A stretch of DNA of 22,977 bases from Cochliopodium minus (taxonomy: Eukaryota; Discosea; Himatismenida; Cochliopodiidae): NCBI GenBank assembly GCA_024220525.1, contig JAMYWO010000140.1, positions 43,826 to 66,802 on the forward strand, given 5' to 3'. The notes beneath the pieces were generated by a model. The model did not search any database. It saw nothing but the letters and a program-made list of their open reading frames with translations, and had not been told where the DNA came from. Numbering within the stretch: position 1 is the stretch's first letter; the number at the start of each line of letters is the position of its first letter. Positions 9,678 to 19,027 of this stretch are shown here, one piece after another. Position numbers and translations under genes: made by a program.

Positions 9678-10632
9678 CTATAAATCATCTTTGTTTTTTT
9701 GTTTTTTGTTTTCCTTCTTTTCTTTCTTTTCTTTCTTTTGGTTAGGATCTTTGGGAGGTCTGTGCTCGGAAGGTTTCTTAAGCCAAACAAGTTTCGCTTT
9801 TTCGAAATCTGTGCTTTTCCATGTTGTACCTTCAAATTCAATGAGAGCGCATCCCGTGGTTGGAAATCCTGATAAATCTTTGGTGTCTATTTCCAACGTG
9901 TCTTCTTTGCAGTTGGATCGCTTCTTTTCAAAGATTTCGAGGATATTCAATATAATGTTGCATTCTGGATTGTGACTCGTCAAAAAGATCAGATCATCTT
10001 TATCATTTTGTTCTTTTATCACTTCCAATACATCTGAATATCCTATTATCGAAACAATGAAAATTTATTAGTAAATTTTTTGTTGAAGTGATCGATAATA
10101 GGATCGATATTAATCACACATATGATAATTTGATTAATTTAGTATCTTTTATTTTGTTGAGATATATGGTGAAGATCTCAAAAAAAATGTTGAATATTTA
10201 ATTCCAAATTGGATCTATGAAGATATGAAATTTACAAAATAAGAGGGATATTAATTTGAATATATAATATATTTTATCAATTAAAGTTCATGAATTTAAA
10301 TTACCTTTGAAATATAACTTTTTGCTATTCTCTATTTCTTTATTATAGCCCACTATTTTCGATATTATTTTTGCTGTTTTGAAGGCCCGGAGCGCATGGG
10401 ATGATATAATTTTATCTGGAACCAACTTCTCATTTTTCAATACATTGCCCATTATCTTGCTATCATTGACTCCCCTCTTCTTTTTCAATGGTCTTTCCCA
10501 ATCCTTCAATTCATCGAATTTCCAGGAGCTCTTTGCATGTCTATTTAATTAATTCGTATAAAAATCATTGGGAATAATATTTAATACTACAACAAACCTT
10601 ATCAACACTATTCTCTTTTTCTTATTTTCCAT
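9678..10632 (-). CDS. SixA-like phosphohistidine phosphatase
   Basis: Three exons: 10598-10632, 10305-10540 and 9678-10042. The phase-consistent joins give 211 residues. The second exon opens with the histidine-phosphatase signature RHAKSSW (catalytic His about residue 13), followed by DWERPL, then SSHALRAFKTA, where bacterial SixA has the SpA.Ra.qTA helix. The third exon has TSHNPE, matching the second catalytic His motif (GHnP). All four landmarks of SixA (branch 1 of the histidine phosphatase superfamily) are present in order. The family removes phosphate from histidine, in bacteria from phosphorelay HPt domains; the substrate here is unknown. About 30 C-terminal residues are a Lys/Glu-rich tail absent from bacterial enzymes. 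Intron 1 is 57 nt, intron 2 is 262 nt. SixA is mainly bacterial, so old lateral acquisition is possible, but introns and codon use look native. Confidence 0.85.
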
Positions 10633-10943
10633 CAAGCAATTTATATTTTATTTTTTTATTTTTAATTTTGAGTTTCCTTGATCAGTGAGACTTTTTTTTT
10701 TTTTTATTTTTAGTTGAAAATGATTTGAAAAAAATGAATTCACATTGAGGAAAATGTCTTGAATCAAAATTGAAAAGAAACTAAAAAGAAAATTGTTTTT
10801 TGGGAAGATAGGGATGAGATCAAATAAGGGAACCCATTTTGATTCTTAATTTTAAAGATTACAAAGTAAATATGTAAAGAAATAAGTTAAATGATTTAAT
10901 AGTAAAAAAAAATTAAGGAAATAATATTGTTAAGATGAGAAGA
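10633..10943. other. Intergenic spacer, low complexity
   Basis: These 311 bp separate the start of the SixA-like gene from the stop of the 770-residue gene on the same strand. They contain T and A homopolymer runs and short AT-rich unique sequence. No open frame, RNA gene or repeat unit stands out. Confidence 0.5.
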
Positions 10944-13900
10944 TTAGACGTAGTCCCTCTTGTAAGTTCCGATAGCAGAAGGCAACTCGAATTCTTCATC
11001 TTTGCGCTTCTCGAGCCAGTCAACTTTCTTTACAATTTCATGGAGAACTGAAAGAAAAAAATAATGTTAAAAAAAAATCAAAAATAAAAAAATAATAAAT
11101 AAAAAATAAAAAAATAAAATAATTAAAAAAAAAAATTTATTTCACCTTTGACTTTTTCGAGTTGAGAGTAGTGAACGTTCCAAGTGATGGCTTGTTCAGC
11201 AGTTTGCAAAAATTCTCTGCGTGGATGGTCCTCTGGGATGACAAATCTTCCTAAGTTGGGAGTAGCCAATTTGACAGGATCTTCAGATTGCTTCAAAAAA
11301 TAAAAAAATTAAAAAAAAAAAATAAAAAATAAATAAAATGACATAAAATAAAAAAATAAAAAATAAAAAATAAAAAATAAAAAATAAAAAATAAAAAAAA
11401 AGTAATTTTTTTAAATTACTTGTCTGAGCTCCTCTTTAATGACATGCCAGTTAGGTTTAGAAGGGGAGGAGGTTTGCTCAGAAATAGGTAAGACGTTGGT
11501 TCTTCTTGCCAAAATCTTCTTGAAGAATTCTCTGTTTTTGGATCTCTGCAAAAAAAAAAAAAAATAAAATAAAATAAAATAAAAACAATTTTAAAAAATA
11601 TTTAAAAAATGCAAAAAAACAAAAAAAAAATTTACAAAAAGAAAAAAAAATAAAAAAAAACTAACCTTTTTGACTCTGCGACCAACATAAGCATTGACGA
11701 CGTCTTCATATTCGAAGATTGTTTTTGGGAGATCCTTCCAGAACATTTGGGTACCGGTGAGGAGATTGTCGACGTATTCGGTGTGAGCCTCAACATACTT
11801 TAAAAAAATTGTTAATAAAAAATAATAATAAATAATAAATAATAAATAATAAATAATAAATAATAAATAATAAATAATAAAATAAAGTATAATAATGACA
11901 TAAAAAATAAAAAATAAAAAATAAAAAATAAAAAAAACAAAAAATAAAAAAATAATAAATAATAAAAATAAAATAAAATAAAATTTTTTTACTTTTCCGT
12001 CGATGATCATAGCACCATTGAAGAGCTCGCTCTCTGGTGACTCTTCTTCTCTTCTACTGCCGAAGCTTGGTCTTTGGCTGAAGACCTCTCTGACATCGAT
12101 TCCTTCTTCCAACAATTCTAAAAAAAAAAATTTAAAAAAAATAAAAAGTAATAAACAGAAATTAAGAATAATAAATAAAAATTAAGAAAAATATAATTAA
12201 AAAATTAAAAAATGTTGATGATATTTTTTTACCATTAATTTCATCTTCGTTGAGTCCGGTGCTTTCTTGTTGTTGAGAGGCTCTTTCGTTGACGAATCTC
12301 ATGTTCTCAATGTCGCTTTCGCTCAAAATGTCGGAAGTCTCATAACCACCTATCAAAAAAAAAAAATTTCATAAATTTGAGATGTCATAATCAATAAAAT
12401 TAAATATTGAAATAAAAATGAAAATCAAAAAAAAAATTTATTTCAAATAAATAAAGGTATCAAAAGATAAAAATGAGACAAAAATAAAAAAATGAGACAA
12501 AAATAAAAATAAAAAAATGATAAATATAAAAAAAAAATAAAAAAAATAAAAATTTAAAATAATAAAATAAAGGGTGGCTTACTTGAAGCAGAATCAAAGT
12601 CAGTTCCAGTTGCAAAAGGATCCCTGACGTCCTCTTCAGGCTCGAAGCTGTGAACTCTGGAGCCATTGATGATGATATTCTCGTAGGCGGTAGGCAAAGG
12701 CTTGCGAGGGTAAGGAGCGAACCTGTTGTTGGAAAACTTGGAGTTGTCGGTGACCTCGCTAGGGGACATTCTGTCTGGGATAGGTTCGCCGGTTGGTTCT
12801 GTTGGGTCGACTTCTGTTTCAAGCTGTGGAGAAAAAAAAATTTGATTAAAATGTAAATAAAAAATTTAATTTAAATGATCAACAAAATTTTTTAAAAAAA
12901 AAAATTTTGAAAATAAAAAACAACTATTGAGAAAATGTATCCAAATTTTAAAACAAATTCCAAACAAAAAAAAAAAAATGATTTCATAAAAATTAAAGTA
13001 AATTCAAAATTGAAAAAATTGACAAATAAACAAAAATTTCAAAAAAAAATTATAAAAATTAACAACAAAATTATTTTTGAAAAAAAAAAAGAAAGAATAA
13101 GCCTTACATCTTCTCCTTGTACTTCTTCTTGTCTTTCCTCGAGTGGTTCTTCAACTCTGATAGCTTGGACTTCTTCAATGAGAGGGACCCCGCTGAATTG
13201 GGTTCTATAAACATATTTGGACTTTTCTTGCTCAGGGTTCTCTCTGTAGCTGTTGATTCTGTCGATGAAGGAGTATTGTTTTCCGGTACGGGAGTCGACA
13301 AAGTATTGGGAAGCTTTAGCATTTTTGAGAAACTAAAAGAAAAAATGTGTTTGAAAATAAAAACAAAAGATCTTGCAATAATGTTAGAGTTTAAAAAAAA
13401 TTGTTTAAAAAAATTGTGTTCCAAAAAAACAAGAATGTGAAAAAACAAAGTGAAAATAAATTAAAAAAAAAAAAATCAATTGAAGAAATAAAGAATCCTT
13501 GAAGATCAAAAAAAAAAATTTTACGTGGTTGTAGATGTGATCTTCATCACTGATGGTCATCTTTGCGTTGCTGCCGTGTTTTTTGTAAGATTTTCTGTCC
13601 ATGATTTGTTTGGTGATGATCCACTTGTAGAATTGGATTGGATCTTCTGGGTGAACCTCGTCTGGGGACAAAAGTTGAGTGGAAGGAGTCTCTGCGTATT
13701 CTGGGGAGCTATCTGAGTCGAATCTATTTGTTTTTGAATAAAAAAAGAGATAAATGATTAAAATAATTCTCGAATGATGAAATATATCAAATTTATAAAT
13801 GAAGATTCAATATGATGTGATATTCATGATATTCAATGTATTTAAAGGATAATAGAAATTTTATTAAAATTCATGTATTTACCTCTCATCTTCTGAATAC

Positions 13901-14982
13901 AAATCCATTTCATTATTATTATCCTCTTCGAACAATCTGAAATTCTTATCCTCGATAGCCCATCTCTTGAGCACATCTTTATCGCTGACTCCAATCAAAT
14001 CTTCAGAGGAGGAGGAAGAGGAGGAAGAGACATCATCGCTGGAGGAAGAGGAAGAGGAAGAGGAAGAGGAGGAAAGATCTTGGAGCCCCTTGGGAATGTT
14101 GATATTAGGATTGATGGGGTATTCATCCTCTGAAGAATAATTGAATTTTTGTTCGATTCTTCTTTTCCTTTTCTCCTTTTCTTCTGTATTTTCTGTAATT
14201 TTTTTTAAATGAAGAGGAATGTGAGTTTTTAAGAAGATATAATTAAGTTTATAGTTAATAATTGAGATGATAAAAGAATATATGCAAAGAGATAAAGCAA
14301 AAATGATAATTATATAATGATGATCATAGTATAAATTTCATGGTTATATCCTCTTTAAAAATAATATGAAAGTGTATAATTATTTATCATTACCCAATTC
14401 TTCTTCATCAGGTTTTTCTTGTTCACCCATGCTCTTTTTCTGTTGCATTTCTCTATATTTGGATGCGAGCATGTCAGATTTGGTTCTGAAATCAGAATAA
14501 GTAGTTTGATTCTCCTTGAGAAGCTCTTGAGGGGTATCAGGGATCAAATTCTTAGGCCCATCATTCTTTTCGCCTTGTCTCCATATCCATGGTGTCTTAG
14601 TTTGTTGTTGATTTCTCGGATCCTTCTTCATGATAGACAACAAACCACTGCCCAAAGAAGGTGATTTTTGTATAGGTTTATCCATTGGTTTGGGTTGTCT
14701 GGATTGTGTTTTTATAGGTTGATTATTATTTTCCTCCCTATTCTGCTTTATTTCTATTCTGGGCAATAATTTTTTAATGGGAATATTCTTTTTCTCATCT
14801 TTATTTATGTTGCTATCATTGCTGTTATCATTATTATTATTTTCATTGCTATAATATCTTTTAACAAAAAAGGTCTTATAATTGTCACTGTTGGTATATA
14901 AAACATTAAAGGCAGAGGATTTCTTCTCTTCAAAGAATGATTTTCTAAATGAAACAAAATTTTTCTTATTTATTTTCATCAT
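10944..14982 (-). CDS. Large acidic, probably mitochondrial protein, unknown function
   Basis: Eleven exons: 14394-14982, 13883-14192, 13525-13723, 13108-13332, 12583-12823, 12233-12349, 11993-12117, 11666-11797, 11420-11545, 11146-11290, 10944-11047. Every phase matches and the protein is 770 residues. The first 45 residues are basic, Ser/Phe/Tyr-rich and end in VKRYYS, a good mitochondrial presequence shape (MMKINKKNFVSFRKSFFEEKK at the start is amphipathic). Residues to about 200 are Asn/Gln/Lys-rich and disordered. Next come two Ser runs (about 12 and 7-8 Ser around DDV), a compact-looking part (FYKWIITKQIM, then SQYFVDSRTGKQYSFIDRIN), a long acidic linker, and a charged helical C-terminus (QMFWKDLPKTIFEYEDVV to IVKKVDWLEKRKDEEFEL). 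I recognise no family; a lineage-specific mitoribosomal or respiratory-complex subunit is a guess. Late exons use C-ending codons, early exons A/T-ending ones. Confidence 0.8.
11338..11400. repeat. 7-bp tandem repeat (AAAAATA) in an intron
   Basis: About eight copies of a 7-bp unit, A-rich on the + strand and T-rich in the sense of the gene, lie in the 11291-11419 intron. A second block of the same unit lies at about 11900-11935 in another intron of the same gene. Confidence 0.8.
11816..11881. repeat. 7-bp tandem repeat (AATAAAT) in an intron
   Basis: Roughly nine near-perfect copies of a 7-bp unit, different in sequence from the AAAAATA array next to it but with the same period, lie within the 11798-11992 intron. 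Confidence 0.8.
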
Positions 14983-15164
14983 TTTTGAGAGAAATCAATT
15001 TTGATCTATTTTTTTTTATATTTATTGTTGTAAAAAATTCTTTCAATCATGATCGATCATGATGACTATTTGATTGTATACAATAAAACATCAAAAATTA
15101 TTTCAAAAGATTTTAATTAATCAACAAAAGGATGAATATAAAAAAAATCGATATCAGATCGAAT

Positions 15165-16392
15165 TTATTTGTTGCTTGGATCTTTGGTAGTACGAAGATA
15201 TGGCTTGATGATTTTGAAATCACCAAACAATTCCTTTGCCTTTTCATTGTTGATGCTTGGTGCAATGATGACCTTTTGAAAAAAATGTTAAATTAATTGA
15301 ATGAATTTGAATAAAAATAGAGGGGTTACATCATCTCCTTTCTTCCAGTTACTTGGGGTGGTCAATCCCTTACCAGTAGTCAATTGCAAGGAATCCAATA
15401 CTCTGACGATTTCATCAAAGTTACGTCCACAAGATGCAGGGTACTATAAGTGATAAAAGATAGTATTAATATCAAAAAAAATCAAGAAAAAAAAAAAGAG
15501 ATTACAACTGATAGATTTTATGGACAAAGATTTGTTAGTTTTTAAAAAAATTATATTGAAAAGAAGGGCTTTATTTACTGAGGATGAGACGAATCTTTTT
15601 CAATGGATCAATGATGAAGACACAACGTACAGTCAATGGGATTGTTGGTTGTTCATTGGTGTCATCGAGCTCTCCGATCATACCATAGAGCTTGGAGATT
15701 TCTCTTTTTGGATCAGCGATGATAGGATAATTGACGGTGGTTGAATTCACTTCTTCAATATCTTTTTGCCTTTATTAATGAAAGTATGTTCAAGATATAG
15801 TTAAATGGAATGAATTTAAGAAATTTTACCATCTAGAAGGAAAAGGGTTTTGAAAATTCAAAAAAAATTTTTTTTTATTTTTTACTCGTGATGGGATTGG
15901 ACATCATCCACGGATAATCCAATGACCTTTGTATTTCTGCTTTCCCATTCTTTATGATATTTTGCAAGTGATCCTAATTCGGTTCTATTTCATTTTTATA
16001 AAGAAAAAAGTTAATTTATAAACATCATAATGCTTGTGAACAAAAATAATTTACGTGCATACTGGTGTATTATCTGCAAAAGATACATGAAATGATAATA
16101 TGGATCAAAATAAATAATAAATCTCAAAAGAAAATTCTTTACCAGCTAATTATTTAATTATCGAAATGTTGATTAGGGATCCAAAAATATTAACAAGAAA
16201 AAATTTTGCCTGGATGAGATACCAAAATTCCCCATGAAGTTCCAAGCCTGTTATTTATTAAATAAATGGAACTTATTCCAAAACCAGAGCATATTTTCTG
16301 AAATTATTTTACCATTCATGGAAATCAAGTTTTCCCTTGGTAGTTTCTGCAACAAAGTTTGGAGCAACATCACCTAATCTAAGAGTAGTCAT
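15165..16392 (-). CDS. 1-Cys (Prx6-type) peroxiredoxin with 2- and 3-nt microexons
   Basis: Ten exons: 16313-16392, 16210-16247, 16143-16145, 16055-16073, 15886-15984, 15830-15832, 15579-15769, 15506-15507, 15330-15443, 15165-15272. They total 657 nt and give 218 residues, against about 220 for plant and animal Prx6. Prx6 landmarks: SWGILVSHPAD, the peroxidatic site TPVCTTELG (Cys46), SVDDVQSHHEWQKDI, NYPIIADPKREI, VFIIDP, YPASCGRNFDEI, PSNWKKGDDVII and a C-terminal KPYLR. Such enzymes reduce hydroperoxides using one redox Cys; no second resolving Cys in the 2-Cys position is evident. Three exons are only 3, 3 and 2 nt. With them every intron is 53-71 nt; without them the frame breaks once and two conserved residues vanish. 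Intron 2 starts with GC instead of GT. The family's Phe/Tyr before TPVC is Asn here. Divergent from the kinase gene. Confidence 0.9.
15506..15507 (-). other. 2-nt microexon (TT) of the peroxiredoxin gene
   Basis: TT lies between a CTATCAG acceptor and a GTAATC donor. The upstream exon (ending 15579) leaves in phase 1 and the downstream exon (from 15443) enters in phase 0, so exactly two extra bases (or 2 mod 3) are needed. TT makes an Ile codon and gives KIRLILIYPASCGRN, matching the family's Ile/Leu before YPA. I found no other usable unit in the 135-nt gap. Flanking introns are 71 and 62 nt. Confidence 0.78.
15830..15832 (-). other. 3-nt microexon (ATG) of the peroxiredoxin gene
   Basis: ATG lies between a strong CCTTCTAG acceptor and a GTAAAA donor. 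Its A completes a Glu codon and its TG, with the next exon's G, makes Trp. The result is SHHEWQKDI, matching the conserved S-H-x-x-W-x-K-D-I of the family. Skipping it keeps the frame and gives SHHEQKDI without the Trp. Flanking introns are 53 and 60 nt. Confidence 0.78.
16055..16073 (-). other. 19-nt exon carrying the peroxidatic cysteine
   Basis: The 19 nt between TTTTGCAG and GTAAAT encode D-N-T-P-V-C plus two bases of Thr. They hold the catalytic Cys46 of the peroxiredoxin, so this exon must be included for activity. It enters in phase 1, leaves in phase 2, and is flanked by introns of 69 and 70 nt. Confidence 0.88.
16143..16145 (-). other. 3-nt microexon (CTG) of the peroxiredoxin gene
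   Basis: CTG sits between an ATTAG acceptor and a GTAAAG donor. With it the junction reads P-A-D before the active site (SHPAD..TPVC), the usual family spacing. Without it Ala is missing (SHPD), though the frame is kept. It splits a 136-nt gap into introns of 64 and 69 nt. Confidence 0.65.
16146..16209 (-). other. Probable GC-AG intron of the peroxiredoxin gene
   Basis: After the SHP codons the exon must end at CAG, and the intron begins GCAAAA. No GT donor nearby keeps the SHPAD motif, and reading on hits a stop after six codons. CAG|GC matches the consensus of minor-frequency GC-AG introns handled by the major spliceosome. The 64-nt length is normal for this gene. Confidence 0.75.
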
Positions 16393-16469
16393 TTTTTCTT
16401 TCAATTTTTTATTTTTTATTTTTAATTAAATATTAATTTACTAATAATTGCAAATTTACTTGCATCCCT

Positions 16470-16475
16470 CACGTG
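16470..16475. promoter_or_regulatory. CACGTG palindrome (E-box/G-box)
   Basis: CACGTG within CCTCACGTGTGG, 78 bp upstream of the peroxiredoxin start and in one of the few GC-richer patches of the spacer. This hexamer is the standard target of bHLH and some bZIP factors. The functional role is inference. Confidence 0.4.
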
Positions 16476-16618
16476 TGGATAATAGTATCCATTTAATTGT
16501 CAGACTTGATAAACTTGACTAATAGAGATTCACAAATTAGTTCATATTGAATTGAATATTATGTATTTTTAATTTGTATTTGATATTTTCCTCTTTTGTT
16601 TTGCAATTGATTTGTTTT

Positions 16619-16626
16619 TGACGTCA
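16619..16626. promoter_or_regulatory. TGACGTCA palindrome (CRE/ATF-type bZIP site)
   Basis: A perfect 8-bp TGACGTCA lies 115 bp upstream of the kinase start and 227 bp from the peroxiredoxin start. It is the classical full site of CREB/ATF bZIP dimers. Four G/C in eight bases is unusual in this spacer. Confidence 0.45.
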
Positions 16627-16740
16627 TTTTAAACTTAAATTTTTAACTGTAAAATTTCAATTGAGTAATCAACAAAAAATAAAATTAGCACATTAAATGG
16701 GTTTAATTAAAAAAAAATTAAAGTTTTTCAAACACATAAA

Positions 16741-18933
16741 ATGAAAAATCCCTCAACAGATTTTAGTTTTGATAATTCCTTGGATAATTTCAACTCATCA
16801 TATAACACAAATTCATATGATAGTGAATACTCAGATAGTCTGGGATATTCGAAATCATTCATACCTATCAAAACAAAATGTAAGATATATAAATTTAAAC
16901 CAAACCGTAATTAATAAATTGATAAATTACATAGCTACAACCAACTTGAAGGAATCCCTCGAAATGAATAACAAAAAAAGATATTTCGAATTGTTAGTAT
17001 GTGAAAACTTATGGATGAGATCAAAAAGAGATATGAAGACATTCAGAGAAGAATTGTTGAAAATCAAAAATCACAATCTTTTGCCTGAATTTCCAGATGA
17101 AATATTGGAATATAGTGATAAAGATCTCAAAGGTGAGATTTGCAGATTACATATACGAAATAAAATATTTTATGCATATTAACTTTTTTCAAAAGAATAT
17201 ATCAAGAAATATTTCATCATTGGATCACCATCTCCCATCATCAATAAACAAGATGAACAACATTACCAGATAGAGGATGATAATTCTCTGGATGATCTGT
17301 TCGAGAGAAATGATCAAAATAAGCAAATAACCACTCTCTACAAAGAAAGATTGAATTTTGATATTCTGCCATTTAAAGTATCCTTCCCAAGGTATATTAA
17401 AAAAAAACTCAATTTGATTGAAATCAAAAACAAAATAATGCCAATATATTTTGGTTTATTTAAAGTTATATTCAGCAAAATTTTAATTTTAATTTATAAA
17501 AAAATATAATAATTTTCCTCTCATATAAACCTAAATTCAACATAAAGCAATTTTTATTCGATTTGATTATTTTAATTTTTACTCCCTCATTCTCCTTGTC
17601 ACTAGATATCAGCTCGATTTCGTAGAATTATGCAAAATTGGCAGCGGTGGATTCGCAAATGTGTATAAAGCAAAACATATATTAGACGAAAGGTGATTAA
17701 TTTTATAAAATAAATTTTTTTTTGTTCATTTATTCCCCCTTTCATTGATTCACTTAACTTAATTTCTCCGAATTATAATTTATCATTCCATTTTATAATA
17801 ATAAATAATTAATCCTTCATTCATTCTTTCGGGAACCGATACAGATTGTATGCAATCAAAAAAATATTTTTCTTGGAAAAGTTTTTGCCCTCCCTCAACA
17901 AGGTTGTGAGAGAAGTGAAAACTCTGGCAAAGTTAAATCACAAAAGAATTGTAAATCTTTTTTTTTTTCTCATAAATCAATCTCACCTTAATATTTTTTT
18001 TTCTTTTCTCAAAATTTTTTTTTTTTTTTCTAGGTAAGATATTATAATGCGTGGATCGAAAAGATCGAAGATGTCAACCAGTTTCCCGAAGAAAATGTCA
18101 TTGTAGAAGAAAATTCTGAAAATTTGGAAAGTGACACAAGTGGATCAATGTTTGGTAATTAACATTTGATTTCAAGGCATCTTATTAATCTTCAATTAAG
18201 ATTAAATTTCTTAATTTTTTATTTTTTATTTTTTTATTTTTTTATTTTATTTTTATTTTATTTCATATTTGTTTATGTTTTTTATTTTTTATTTTTTATT
18301 TTTTATTTTTTATTTTTTATTTCTTATTTTTTATTTTTTATTTTTTATTTTTTATTTTTTATTTTTTTATTTTTTATTCTTTGTGATATTATTTTTTATT
18401 TTTTCTTATTTTCTTTTAAATTTTTTTTAATTTTAAAATTCATTGATTCTGGAATAGATACACCAAAAGCAATCATGAAGTACAACGGGAAGAACCAAAG
18501 AAACTTTAAAAATTCCAGGTCCGACACCCAAAAAACAAAGTATCTCTACGTCTTGTACATCCAGATGGAGATGTGCGACAACTCCCTGAGAAATTGGCTC
18601 GACGAGAGAAAGGAGATCAACGAAGCTAAGAACTTGGACCTCATGAATCAATTGTTGGCTGCTGTGGATCACATCCATGAAAACAATATCATGCACAGAG
18701 ATTTGAAGGTGAAACAAGTTTTTTGTTTATTTTTTTGTTTTTATTTTGTTTTTTGTTTTGTTTTTTTTTGTTTTTAGTTTGTTTTTGTTGTTTTTGTTTT
18801 TTTTTTTTTGTTTTTATTTTATTTTATTTTTTTTTGTTTTTGTTTTTGTTTTATTTTGTTTTATTTTATTTTGTTTTGTTTTTGTTTTTGTTTATTTTGT
18901 TTTGTTTTTTGTTTTGTTTTTTATTTTTTTTTG

Positions 18934-18964
<31 letters not shown>

Positions 18965-18996
18965 GTTTTGTTTTTGTTTTGTTTTGTTTTGTTTTG

Positions 18997-19027
<31 letters not shown>

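Larger units (their letters stand above)
16393..16740. promoter_or_regulatory. Divergent promoter region, peroxiredoxin / stress kinase
   Basis: These 348 bp separate the two start codons. The sequence is AT-rich but not repetitive, with two palindromic ACGT-core boxes standing out (16470-16475 and 16619-16626). No open frame is evident. Both genes belong to stress biology, so shared control is plausible but inferred. Confidence 0.6.
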
